From NCBI GenBank assembly GCA_900320565.1, contig ONSR01000016.1, forward strand, positions 1 through 35,784: 35,784 nt of DNA. The letters are read 5' to 3'. This document shows positions 9,307 to 18,100 of the stretch, piece by piece. The notes beneath the pieces were generated by a model. The model worked only from the letters and a program-made list of their open reading frames with translations. It was not told the DNA's origin and did not search any database. The position numbers were made by a program, and so were the translations under genes. This stretch comes from an uncultured Prevotellaceae bacterium (lineage in GTDB: Bacteria > Bacteroidota > Bacteroidia > Bacteroidales > Bacteroidaceae). Position 1 is the first letter of the stretch. Every line of letters begins with the position of its first letter.

Positions 9307-9473
9307 TGTAATATGTGTTTTCTTATTTCGCGGTGCAAATTAACAACTTTTTATTCATATGATAAGCAATAATATGTCGCGAATATTGTTCTATTTCTCC
9401 ACAAAGTTTTCCATATAGGGTAAAAATGGACAAAAAGATGGCAGAAAAGGCGTAAAATGTGAAAGGAAATCCT

Positions 9474-9481
9474 TATATTTG
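9474..9481 (+). promoter_or_regulatory. -7 promoter element upstream of the AraC-type regulator
   Basis: TATATTTG matches TAnnTTTG and lies 20 bases before the ATG at 9502, implying a very short leader. No -33 TTG is evident. Confidence 0.5.
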
Positions 9482-9501
9482 CCACAGAAAAACATGAAAA
9501 T

Positions 9502-10380
9502 ATGGAAAAACTCGACTTTCAAGCTATAGTGGAGGGCAAATTCAACTTCCATTGTAATGACCACATTGCCTTGTTCAATGATTTTGAGGGTGTGCGTAAT
9601 CTTACCATCCCGGATGTCCTTGTCGAGGGCTTCTTGTTTGCTGTGGTGACTCATGGCCAGGCTCAGATTTCGATTGACGATAAGACATATCAGTTGAAGG
9701 AGGGCGACGTTTTCACATGTAAGCCCCGCAACATTTTCGAGAGGAGCATGATGAGCATGGACTTCAACGCCTTGTTGCTTTTCCTTTCGCCGGAGTATGT
9801 GGCGCAGCTTTCTCAGATGGTTCGCATGGAGTGGACATATTCCATGTTTTCTTCGTCTCATAGGATACTGCATGCCGATGAAATCGTGGTAAATCGCTAT
9901 CGTCTTTACTTTGACTTGCTGCAGAATCACCTCAGTAGTCCCGAGACATCGCATAAGGAAATGAGCTTGCGTTTGCTTTTCGCTTCAATGGCTTATGACC
10001 TGCATGACTTGCAAAAGTTCCAGGATGAGGAGTTGCTGTGCCAGACTTACAGTTCCGGCGAGAATATCCTGCGCCAGTTCATGCAGCACCTTCACGACCC
10101 TTCGCAGCCGTACCTCAATGTTAACGAGTACGCTAACCTGTTTCATATCACACCAAAGTACTTTTCGAGTGTGTGCAAGCGGCTGACGGGCAGGACTGCT
10201 AACCAGTTAATTAGCGATGAAATCGTGCGTTCTGCTCAAATTTCCTTGCGTGACAGTAGCAAGAGTATTAAGCAGATTGCTGCGATGATGGGCTTTAAGA
10301 ACCAGTCTCATTTCGGACGATTCTTCCGCCAGCAAACTGGTGTCTCTCCTCAGCAATACAGAGAGGGGAAGACTCTTTAA
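9502..10380 (+). CDS. AraC-family transcriptional regulator
   Basis: 292 residues. The N-terminal 130 residues look like a cupin-type sensor (AQISIDDKTYQLKEGDVFTCKP). The C-terminal ~100 residues hold the two helix-turn-helix units of the AraC/XylS family: ANLFHITPKYFSSVCKRLTGRTANQLI and SIKQIAAMMGFKNQSHFGRFFRQQTGVSPQQYR. It is a DNA-binding regulator responding to an unknown ligand. It is transcribed divergently from the efflux operon with a 195-base shared gap, so the pump is its most likely target; that is inference from position only. A weak inverted repeat (TTCCAAG/CTTGGAA) follows the stop, without a T-run. Confidence 0.95.
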   Translation: MEKLDFQAIVEGKFNFHCNDHIALFNDFEGVRNLTIPDVLVEGFLFAVVTHGQAQISIDDKTYQLKEGDVFTCKPRNIFERSMMSMDFNALLLFLSPEYVAQLSQMVRMEWTYSMFSSSHRILHADEIVVNRYRLYFDLLQNHLSSPETSHKEMSLRLLFASMAYDLHDLQKFQDEELLCQTYSSGENILRQFMQHLHDPSQPYLNVNEYANLFHITPKYFSSVCKRLTGRTANQLISDEIVRSAQISLRDSSKSIKQIAAMMGFKNQSHFGRFFRQQTGVSPQQYREGKTL

Positions 10381-10471
10381 TCAGGCTGCTGTTTCCAAGG
10401 TATTACACAAGGGCTTGGAAGGCTACTCTCAAGCGTATCTTATACTACTCTCCGTTTTATCCATAGAGTAA

Positions 10472-10604
10472 CTCCTGCGTAGCTCCTATGTTTCTCCTAT
10501 CGTTGTCCGCTATATGTTCCCTATATGTCCGGTATATGTCCGGTAAAAAAGCGGACATATACCGGACAAGTACCGGACATATACCGGACATATGCGGAAC
10601 ATGA
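10472..10604. repeat. 11-nt phased direct and inverted repeat array (array 4)
   Basis: From 10472 the sequence divides into consecutive 11-mers with a common start: CTCCTGCGTAG, CTCCTATGTTT, CTCCTATCGTT, GTCCGCTATAT, GTTCCCTATAT, GTCCGGTATAT, GTCCGGTAAAA. After a one-base slip these continue as the reverse complement: ACCGGACAAGT (10561), ACCGGACATAT (10572) and ACCGGACATAT (10583). The arms GTCCGG and CCGGAC can pair into a large hairpin around the A-run at 10545-10550. The array lies in the 556-base gap between the AraC gene and the CotH gene, 90 bases before array 2. Small open frames through it are artefacts of the repeat. Confidence 0.9.
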
Positions 10605-10693
10605 ATATGAGCTATTATCTTGTTGCTTGCTTGATTCATTGGAGTTCTTCCTTTGTTATGGTAGAGACAGAATGTATTTATGCCTTGGCTTTT

Positions 10694-10800
10694 CAACCCC
10701 CTATAGAAGAATGCTCACTCCCCTATAGAGGAATGCTCACTCCCCTATAGGGGGTTGGCTCATCCCCTATAGGGGAATTGCACTTCCCCTAGGGAGGGTT
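10694..10800. repeat. CCCTATAGGG-family array, imperfect 22-nt period (array 2)
   Basis: Five units start at 10694, 10716, 10738, 10761 and 10781 (spacings 22, 22, 23, 20). The cores are CCCTATAG followed by AAG, AGG or GGG, and the last unit is decayed to CCCTAGGGA. It is the same family as arrays 1 and 3 but more diverged. The rest of the gap up to the CotH gene (10801-10936) holds only a candidate -7 element. Confidence 0.88.
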
Positions 10801-10899
10801 GAGAGACGGCATGTGGGAGATTTTTCTTTTCCTGAGCTTATAATTGTTCTTTTAGCGAAAAAAAACGTGTAATGGAGCACATCTTATCGGAAAAATTTC

Positions 10900-10907
10900 T
10901 ATCTTTG
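10900..10907 (+). promoter_or_regulatory. -7 promoter element upstream of the CotH-domain gene
   Basis: TATCTTTG, an exact TAnnTTTG match, 29 bases before the ATG at 10937. No clear -33 box. Confidence 0.55.
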
Positions 10908-10936
10908 TGGTGCTTAAATTGCGCTAATGTGCGCAT

Positions 10937-13900
10937 ATGTATAGATTAATGTATATAGAGATGACAAGAAGAGCAACTTGCAGGCTTGCGTTCCTGCTGT
11001 TCATGTTTTTTACTTTGGTGGTCAGGGCTTACGGCTACGATTCGTCTGTCGATACTCAGTTGACAGGCACAAATATATTCTCGGGCACTGAGCAGAAGGC
11101 GGCATTGGCTTTCGACGGCGATGCCTCCACTTACTATAGCACCAATGCCAGTGATTTCGGATGGGTGGGTCTTGATCTGGGCGAGCCTCATGTCATCACT
11201 CGTGTCGGCTATATGTCCACCCCTACCAGTCAAGGCGCAGACCGCATGTTGCTTAGCCTCTTCGAGGGAGCCAACAGCCCGGACTTCATGGATGCTGTGC
11301 CTCTCTTTTGCATTACATCCAAGCCCATTAAGGGGAGTCTGACGTTGAATGATGTCAATGTCAGCCGAGGCTTCCGCTATGTTCGCTATGTGGGCAGTCC
11401 AGACTCTTATTGTAACATTGCCGAACTGCAGTTCTATGGCCATGCTGGCGAAGGCGACGACAGTCAGTTCTATCAGATTACCAATATCCCGACCCTCAGC
11501 ATCCATGTGCAGAACAACATCCTGCCTACGAATCGTGGCGAGGATTTTGAGTCGCAGTCACTGCTTATCTATGAAGGCGGCACGATGGTGCAGGAGTACC
11601 CGGTTCTGTTCCGTGTCCGTGGCAACTACTCTTCTTCACACGAGAACAAAGCCTTCCGCATAAAGTACAACGACGACAAGAGCCACCACATGATGAAAGG
11701 CTCGGCCAATGAATCGCCCACCAAGTGCAGGAAGTGGGTGCTCATCAACAGCTATCGCGACAAGACGTTGATGCGCAACCCTGTGGCTTGGGCCATGTCC
11801 AGACGAGGAGAGAAGGAGTGGACACCTTGGAGCCAGATCGTCGATCTCGTTGTCAATGGCAGTTATTGGGGCACATATACCCTGGCAGATGCTGTCTCCA
11901 TAGATAGGAATCGCATTGATATCACCGAGATGTCCGAGTTCGATGTGGACGAGGAGACCATAACAGGTGGCTATTATGTTGAGGTCGATAATAATGCCAG
12001 CCGTGAGCCGTACTGGTTCAGTTCCTCGCACGGCAACCCTGTCTCTGTTCATGAACCAGACGAAGAAGTTATTCAACCAGTACAGTTCCAGTACATCACG
12101 AATTACTGGAACAATATGGAAAACATTGTTTTCGGTTCCAACTATACAGACCCTGAGGCAGGCCTGCGTTCAGTCCTTGACATCGAATCGTTCTGCAGAC
12201 ATTTCCTGATAAGCGAGTTCAATGGTAATACCGATATGCTTTGTCAGGTATTCTACTTCAAGGAACGTGGCGACGACCATTTCTATACCGGCCCCATCTG
12301 GGATGCCGACCTTGCCCTCGAGAACGACCAGACAACCTATCCTGCCAACGAACGCATGGATTGGACCTATAAGGTGCGCGACACCGGTAACTGGACTCAG
12401 TTCGTGGGCCGTGTGCTCTCTGACCAATCTGTCTTTGCTAACCTGCAGGAAATGTGGGCAAAGCTCCGCAAGAAAGGAAACTTCGAGCCGGATTCTCTCG
12501 CTGCGGACGTTGATTCCATCCGTAACGAGATACGGGCCTCTGCCAACCTCAACTTCATCCGTTGGCCCTACCTCAACCAATGGCTCTCACTTAATCCTGA
12601 GGTTCCCGGTTCGTGGGAAGCCGAGGTGGACCGCGTGCGAAACTATGTGTATAACCGCGTGGCATGGATGGACGAGATGCTCTCCTACGGCAAAGTGCGC
12701 CAGGATGCGAATGGTGTCTATCAGATAGCTTCGGCTTTGGACCTGTGTACCTTCAGCCAAATGGTCAACGAGGCTGGCGAAACCAATGCCAAGGCAGCTC
12801 TCGTAACTGATATCGATATGAGGGACTACAACGATGAGTTCCAGCCTATCGGCACGCGGGCTAATCCATTCTCAGGAGCCTTCGACGGCAAGGAGCACAC
12901 CATACGTAATCTCAATATCAGCAGTAGTAACACTGATGCAATAGGACTCTTCGGCTATGTGTCAGGATGCACGTTCAAGGATATCATCTTCGACGAGACA
13001 TGCCATGTTGAAGGAAAGAACTATGTGGGTATGCTTGCAGGCTATTCCCGAGGCAATACCATCAACATTTCCGGCGTGGCAAATCACGGCACGGTGACAG
13101 CATCTGAGATGTATGCAGGTGGTCTTGTCGGATCCGGCACATTATCATCGTTCAATTTCACCAACTGCTACAATACAGGTACTATTACGGCTCAGAGCAA
13201 TGCCGCTGCCATTATAGCACCCAATTCCAACAGGTTGACTGTGACAGGCTGTTATAATATTGGCACCATTGTCGGTGCTACGGAGGGTAAGGAATTCGCC
13301 TTTTCCAGCAGAAATCTTACAATCAACAATTGCTGGGATTACACTTCTACGCAGACAAACAATATGACGCCCACTCAGGTGGACAATGGCTATCTCTGTT
13401 ATCAGTTGAACTACAATGCCGGCGGTAACAAGTGGCGTCAGAATCTTGATAATGGTCGTCCGCACGATGCATATCCTGTGCTTCGCAAGAATGCAGGCAT
13501 TGTCTATGAGAAAGGCGGACGCTATACAAACATCAATGGTGAATCTGCCAAGTATCGTTACTATAACCTTGTCGTCACGAAATTGCAGGGCGGCAGCAAC
13601 GGCTCTTTGCAGTTCTGCGAGTTCGATATCCTGGACGAGACACTCAGCGAAGTCGAAGGTTTGTCTATATATGCCGGCCCCAATGGATACAACAATGACG
13701 AAGGCTGGCAAAGTGCCGCAGACAATAATGTCAACACCAAGTACTGCGGCCAGTTCCAAGGGAGCTCTTACTTCCTCTTCGATGCAGGAAGCGCGGTCGA
13801 TGCCTTCGGCTATCGAATATATACGGCCAACGATACGGATAAATGGCCGGAACGCAACCCCAGTTCCTGGAAGTTGTATGGGAGCAACTCTCAACTATAT

Positions 13901-14893
13901 GATCCGGACGATGCCGGTTGGGCGCTGATTGATACCCAGGAGGATGACTGGACACTTGGTGCTACCAGCTACACGCCTTACGACTTCTACATCCCGCATG
14001 CGCTCGAGACGTTGACCGTCAATCCCCAATCCACTATGCTCGAGGTTGGTGGCGAGGTGCAATTGGAGGCATCCTATACGCCTGCTGCCATTCAGAATGT
14101 AGGTTTCCAATGGACGAGCACAAACGAGGAAGTCGCTACAGTCGATGAGAACGGACATGTTGTCGCTGTAGGTCTGGGTCAGGCAGACATCATCCTTTCC
14201 GTACCGAACTATAGCACATTGCGCGACACCTGTACTGTTACTGTGCTTCAGGAAATACCCGGACACCGTTACTATATGCTTGCCATTGATGAGACAGTTG
14301 ATGGCCCAACGATACAGTTCTGCGAGTTCGACCTCCTCGATAACAGTGGCAATGAAGTGAAGCCTCTTACGTTCATCTCAGCAACGGGCACTTACATCAA
14401 GGATCATGATGCCGGCGACCTCTTCGATGATGATATTTACACCAAGTATTGTGCTGAGTTCGTTCCTACATTATATATATATATGGATGCAGGCCAGCGC
14501 GTCACACTCTCGGGCTATCGCATCACAACGGCAAAAGATACAGCGTCGTTCCCCGGCCGTAACCCCAAGACCTGGTCGCTCTTCGGTAGCAACACCCTGA
14601 GCGAAGTGCCCAGCGATGAGGTGTGGACGCTCCTCGACCGTAGGGAAGGCGACACTACACTCGGCGCCACAAACTTTACGCCCTACGACTTCTTCTTCAC
14701 CTATCCGCAGCCCATCATTCCTGGCGATGTCAACGGAGACGGTGAGGTGGATGATATCGACTACACAGCCCTCAAACTATATATCGTTGGCAAGCCAGTC
14801 AAAGGCTTTGTGCCCGAGGTTGCCGACCTCAATGGAGATGGCATCGTCAATGCCCAGGATTTGGTGCTGCTGATGAATATAATCAATAATTGA
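10937..14893 (+). CDS. Secreted CotH-kinase-domain protein with discoidin-like modules, Ig-like domain and C-terminal dockerin
   Basis: 1318 residues; ATGs at 10937, 10949 and 10961 are possible, the last giving the neatest signal peptide (TCRLAFLLFMFFTLVVRAYG). Visible domains: F5/8-type-C-like at about 33-169 (ALAFDGDASTYYST); CotH kinase domain at about 185-590 with RVRGNYSS, KWVLINSYRDKTLMRNPVAW and GPIWDADLALEND; a GLUG-like segment at about 590-800 (FSGAFDGKEHTIRNLNI, YVGMLAGYSRGNT); two related modules at about 875-1020 and 1111-1255 (RNPSSWKLYGSN, RNPKTWSLFGSN); a bacterial Ig-like (BIG2) domain between them; and a type I dockerin-like end (GDVNGDGEVDDIDYTALK ... ADLNGDGIVNAQDLVLLMN). 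CotH proteins phosphorylate proteins in spore coats; the role in a non-spore-former is unknown. It probably acts at the surface or outside the cell. Confidence 0.88.
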   Translation: MYRLMYIEMTRRATCRLAFLLFMFFTLVVRAYGYDSSVDTQLTGTNIFSGTEQKAALAFDGDASTYYSTNASDFGWVGLDLGEPHVITRVGYMSTPTSQGADRMLLSLFEGANSPDFMDAVPLFCITSKPIKGSLTLNDVNVSRGFRYVRYVGSPDSYCNIAELQFYGHAGEGDDSQFYQITNIPTLSIHVQNNILPTNRGEDFESQSLLIYEGGTMVQEYPVLFRVRGNYSSSHENKAFRIKYNDDKSHHMMKGSANESPTKCRKWVLINSYRDKTLMRNPVAWAMSRRGEKEWTPWSQIVDLVVNGSYWGTYTLADAVSIDRNRIDITEMSEFDVDEETITGGYYVEVDNNASREPYWFSSSHGNPVSVHEPDEEVIQPVQFQYITNYWNNMENIVFGSNYTDPEAGLRSVLDIESFCRHFLISEFNGNTDMLCQVFYFKERGDDHFYTGPIWDADLALENDQTTYPANERMDWTYKVRDTGNWTQFVGRVLSDQSVFANLQEMWAKLRKKGNFEPDSLAADVDSIRNEIRASANLNFIRWPYLNQWLSLNPEVPGSWEAEVDRVRNYVYNRVAWMDEMLSYGKVRQDANGVYQIASALDLCTFSQMVNEAGETNAKAALVTDIDMRDYNDEFQPIGTRANPFSGAFDGKEHTIRNLNISSSNTDAIGLFGYVSGCTFKDIIFDETCHVEGKNYVGMLAGYSRGNTINISGVANHGTVTASEMYAGGLVGSGTLSSFNFTNCYNTGTITAQSNAAAIIAPNSNRLTVTGCYNIGTIVGATEGKEFAFSSRNLTINNCWDYTSTQTNNMTPTQVDNGYLCYQLNYNAGGNKWRQNLDNGRPHDAYPVLRKNAGIVYEKGGRYTNINGESAKYRYYNLVVTKLQGGSNGSLQFCEFDILDETLSEVEGLSIYAGPNGYNNDEGWQSAADNNVNTKYCGQFQGSSYFLFDAGSAVDAFGYRIYTANDTDKWPERNPSSWKLYGSNSQLYDPDDAGWALIDTQEDDWTLGATSYTPYDFYIPHALETLTVNPQSTMLEVGGEVQLEASYTPAAIQNVGFQWTSTNEEVATVDENGHVVAVGLGQADIILSVPNYSTLRDTCTVTVLQEIPGHRYYMLAIDETVDGPTIQFCEFDLLDNSGNEVKPLTFISATGTYIKDHDAGDLFDDDIYTKYCAEFVPTLYIYMDAGQRVTLSGYRITTAKDTASFPGRNPKTWSLFGSNTLSEVPSDEVWTLLDRREGDTTLGATNFTPYDFFFTYPQPIIPGDVNGDGEVDDIDYTALKLYIVGKPVKGFVPEVADLNGDGIVNAQDLVLLMNIINN

Positions 14894-14899
14894 CCACTC

Positions 14900-14986
14900 A
14901 AGGTATTAGTATTCATTGAACAAAGTATTAGTATTCCTTGTTCAGGGTATGCAGAGAGCCTGAACAAGGAATATAGAGGTAAAAAC
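14900..14986. repeat. 22-nt phased repeat with 15-bp hairpin (array 5)
   Basis: The sequence after the CotH gene divides into 22-base units at 14900, 14922, 14944 and 14966, or into 11-mers that all begin with A: AAGGTATTAGT, ATTCATTGAAC, AAAGTATTAGT, ATTCCTTGTTC, AGGGTATGCAG, AGAGCCTGAAC, AAGGAATATAG. TATTCCTTGTTCAGG pairs perfectly with CCTGAACAAGGAATA (about 14932-14973), giving a 15-bp stem and 12-base loop. There is no T-run, so it is not a classical terminator, though it could protect the 3' end of the mRNA. The remaining gap to 15166 holds a promoter element and an AT-rich leader. Confidence 0.85.
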
Positions 14987-15063
14987 TAACCAACGGGCGT
15001 TAAAAAACGTTAATATGTAGGAAAAATGTGTCAAGGAAAGCGAAAACGAATACAAATTATTTG

Positions 15064-15071
15064 TATCTTTG
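15064..15071 (+). promoter_or_regulatory. -7 promoter element upstream of the 1762-residue protein gene
   Basis: TATCTTTG matches TAnnTTTG. It lies 95 bases before the ATG at 15167, implying a leader of about 90 bases that is AT-rich near the start codon. No -33 box was recognised. Confidence 0.5.
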
Positions 15072-15166
15072 CTTGCTGCAAGGTGTAAAAATGCGCCCGT
15101 ATATCGCAAAAATAAGTAAAAGAACGTATAAAATAACCTTATTTATTAACTTTAAAACCAAACAAA

Positions 15167-18100
15167 ATGAAGAAAGTATTTACTTCAAGCTCTCTTTGGT
15201 CATGCCTCATCGCCCTGGTGATGATGATGGCCTCGCAGAGTGCGTGGGCTGAGTATGTCAAGCTCACGGCATTGTCCGGTTCTAAAAACCTCAGCGATGC
15301 TGAGGGCTGTGCAAAACTGGTCGATGCTTCGACTCCTACGAAGTGGGGACAATCTTTCGACCCCAACAGCGAAGACGCAGGCAGGAAGTATGCTTGGGTC
15401 GTTGTGAAGGCCGAGAAGGCTGTCATACCCCAATGGTATTTCCTCGTGACCGGTAATGACACAGGCAATGAAAACAATCATGGCCGTAACTGGAAAGAAT
15501 GGAATATCTATGGTGGTAACTTTGAAAGTGATGCTCAGGCTGTTCGCGGTGATATTGATAATCCCGAGGACGGAGGCTGGACGCTCATTGAAGAGCATAC
15601 AGGAGGAGGCCTGCCAGCGGAAAGTTTTGCGTCTTTGAACTTCCGGTTCAATGCATCAGATGGCACGACTGCTTACCAGTATTTCTGGATTGAGGTTCTC
15701 GAGTCAGTGCAGGGTACCGACACCTATCTGCAGATGTCAGAATGGGGTCTCGGTACATATGCCGAGTATGAGAAGTATCTCGAAGATTTGGCCAATCAAG
15801 GAACGAGCACCGACGAGCCTGTACAGTACACCATCATCTCCGGTGACCGCAACGATGGTAGCGGTGAAGGCCTTGCCAAGCTTTTCGACGGCGACATCAG
15901 CACAAAGTGGGGTAATGGCCTGACCGCCAAGAACTATGGCGAGACAACCAATGGTGCACACTTCATCATTAAAACATCCCGTGCTATCGCTCCCACTTAC
16001 TACAAGCTCGTGACCGGTAATGACAATGCTACTTGGAGGCATCGTAACTGGAACACTTGGCAGATTTATGGCATTGCCAATGCCGACGTTCCATCCAACG
16101 GCAAGCCGACCCGCGACTCCGACAAGTGGGTGCTACTCGACCGCAAAGACAACATCTCTGAGGAAGTGCTGCCCGACAAGAATATGTTCACTGTCATATT
16201 CGACCTCTCCGAGGATGTAGCTGAGGAGTATCAGTACTTCAAGGTCGAGATTGACCGCACCATGGCTGGCAGCGGCTACATGCAGATGGGTGAGTTCTCA
16301 TTGGGCGACGAATATACTCTTGCTATTGACCGCAAAGCTATTGTTGAGGCTGCCGAGGCTACTTATGATCCCGACCTCTTCGCAGAGAAGGCATTGATTG
16401 ACCAACTCGGTCAGACAATCGAGGATACCAGAAACTGTAACGATCCCTTCGCTCTGGGCGACCTGAACGTAACTATCGACGACTTGACTTCACAGATAAC
16501 GACTTCTGCGAGTCAATATGCAGAGTTGATTACTGCTCGCAATCTGGCCACTAACCTCATTAACGAGGACAATTTGAAGGATGCTGCTATGGCATACGCT
16601 CAGGCATGGATTAGTGAAACAGATGTCATCGCTCCCAACGACAATGATTATCCTGTGGGTAACTTCGGCTACATCAAGGCCAACCGTCAGCTAACTGGCC
16701 AGGAGGCTAAGGCTGAGGCAAGTCGCTTCAACGACTATCTGCTTGCTAATGTCAAGACGGTTGACGATCCTATCTATGCTACATACACAACCATCGTTGA
16801 TGCGAACGGCTTTAACGACGGTGAGAAGGGTCACTCCCTCGTCGACGGTAACAAAGAGGACACAAAGTGGTGCGCAAGCACAGACCACAAGCCCTGGCGC
16901 CTCATCTTCAAGAGCGACGAACCCATCAAGCCTACCTATTATGGTCTCGTAACTGGTGGCGACACCGCAGGCAATCCCGACCGTAACTGGAAGACTTGGA
17001 AGATTTGGGCTGCTAACTTTGACAGCGATGAAGAGGCAAAAGATGAAGAGTCAGAAAAGTGGGTACTTATCGATGAGAAGACCAACATAGGCACCGACGT
17101 CCTCAAGACTGCCAATAAATTTGAGAGCTACCTCAACCTCTCCATCGGTTGCAGCGAGCCTTACCAGTACTTCAAACTTGTCATTGAGGCTTCAGGTGGC
17201 AGCCTCCAGCAGATGAACGAGCTCACCTTCTACAACCAAGGTAACATGGAAGAGTGTCGTGAGGACTTTGTCGCTGAATTCGCTGACTATGATCCTCTGG
17301 AATCTCCTGCATATAAGGGCTACACTGATGAGTTTGCTGCTAAGTACACTGAACTGCAGACCACAGTTTCAGCTCCTGACCTGATGAGACTCAAGAACGA
17401 GTTGGTTGACCTGCAGGAAGTAATCGCAACCTCCGTTGCAAAGTATGAAGAATACGTAGACTGGTGCACCCAACTCTCTAACGAAGGTCCCGCTTCTGAA
17501 GAACTGCAAGCTTGGTTCGAAGGCTATACAACAGAGAATGTTGCTCCCAACGACCTCTTCGCCAACGGTACTCAGGCCTACATCATGGAGAACCTCCAGC
17601 TCGACAATGAAGCTATTGGTGCTGCAGCCGGATGGGATATTCGATATGATGATAACGGTAAGGAAACTGGCAGAAAGGAAATCCTGCCCAGCGGTGAGAT
17701 TGGCTACATACAGAGCATGGTAAAAGCCGTAACTGATGGTACTTATATCCTGCTCGGTGGTCACACTGAAGGTCAGTGGGGCGACGGCTTCTATGGTCAC
17801 CTCATCGACGGTATCGCTCTGAATACAACAGAAGTTGATCCGGAAACTGGTAAAGAAACAAAGGTGAATGCCACCAAGTGGGGCGGTCAGGCTGATGCGA
17901 ACGGCAACACCTACATCATCTTCCGTACTGCTGGCAAGACCAATCCGTTCTTCTATACGCTGACCACAGGTAACGACACTGGCACATATCAGGGTCGTAA
18001 CTGGGGTACTTGGTACATCTATGGCGCTAACTTCGATTATGACACGCAAGCAACCAAGGATGCTGAGGGTTGGGTGCTCATCGACACTAAGGAGAACATC

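Noticed and set aside
9391..9954. 187-codon minus-strand frame overlapping the AraC gene start
   Set aside because: It conflicts with a clearly recognised AraC-family protein and covers its promoter.
10457..10728. Small genes across the AraC-CotH gap (79 codons minus, 67 codons plus)
   Set aside because: They translate repeat units only (for example repeated SGICPV/YMS) and have no start context.
13145..13894. 249-codon minus-strand open frame inside the CotH protein gene
   Set aside because: The plus-strand reading has recognisable modules throughout; the complement has none.
14465..14485. TA dinucleotide run as a phase-variable tract
   Set aside because: It encodes a short Leu-Tyr-Ile-Tyr stretch within a conserved module of the CotH protein; too short and too imperfect to support slippage.
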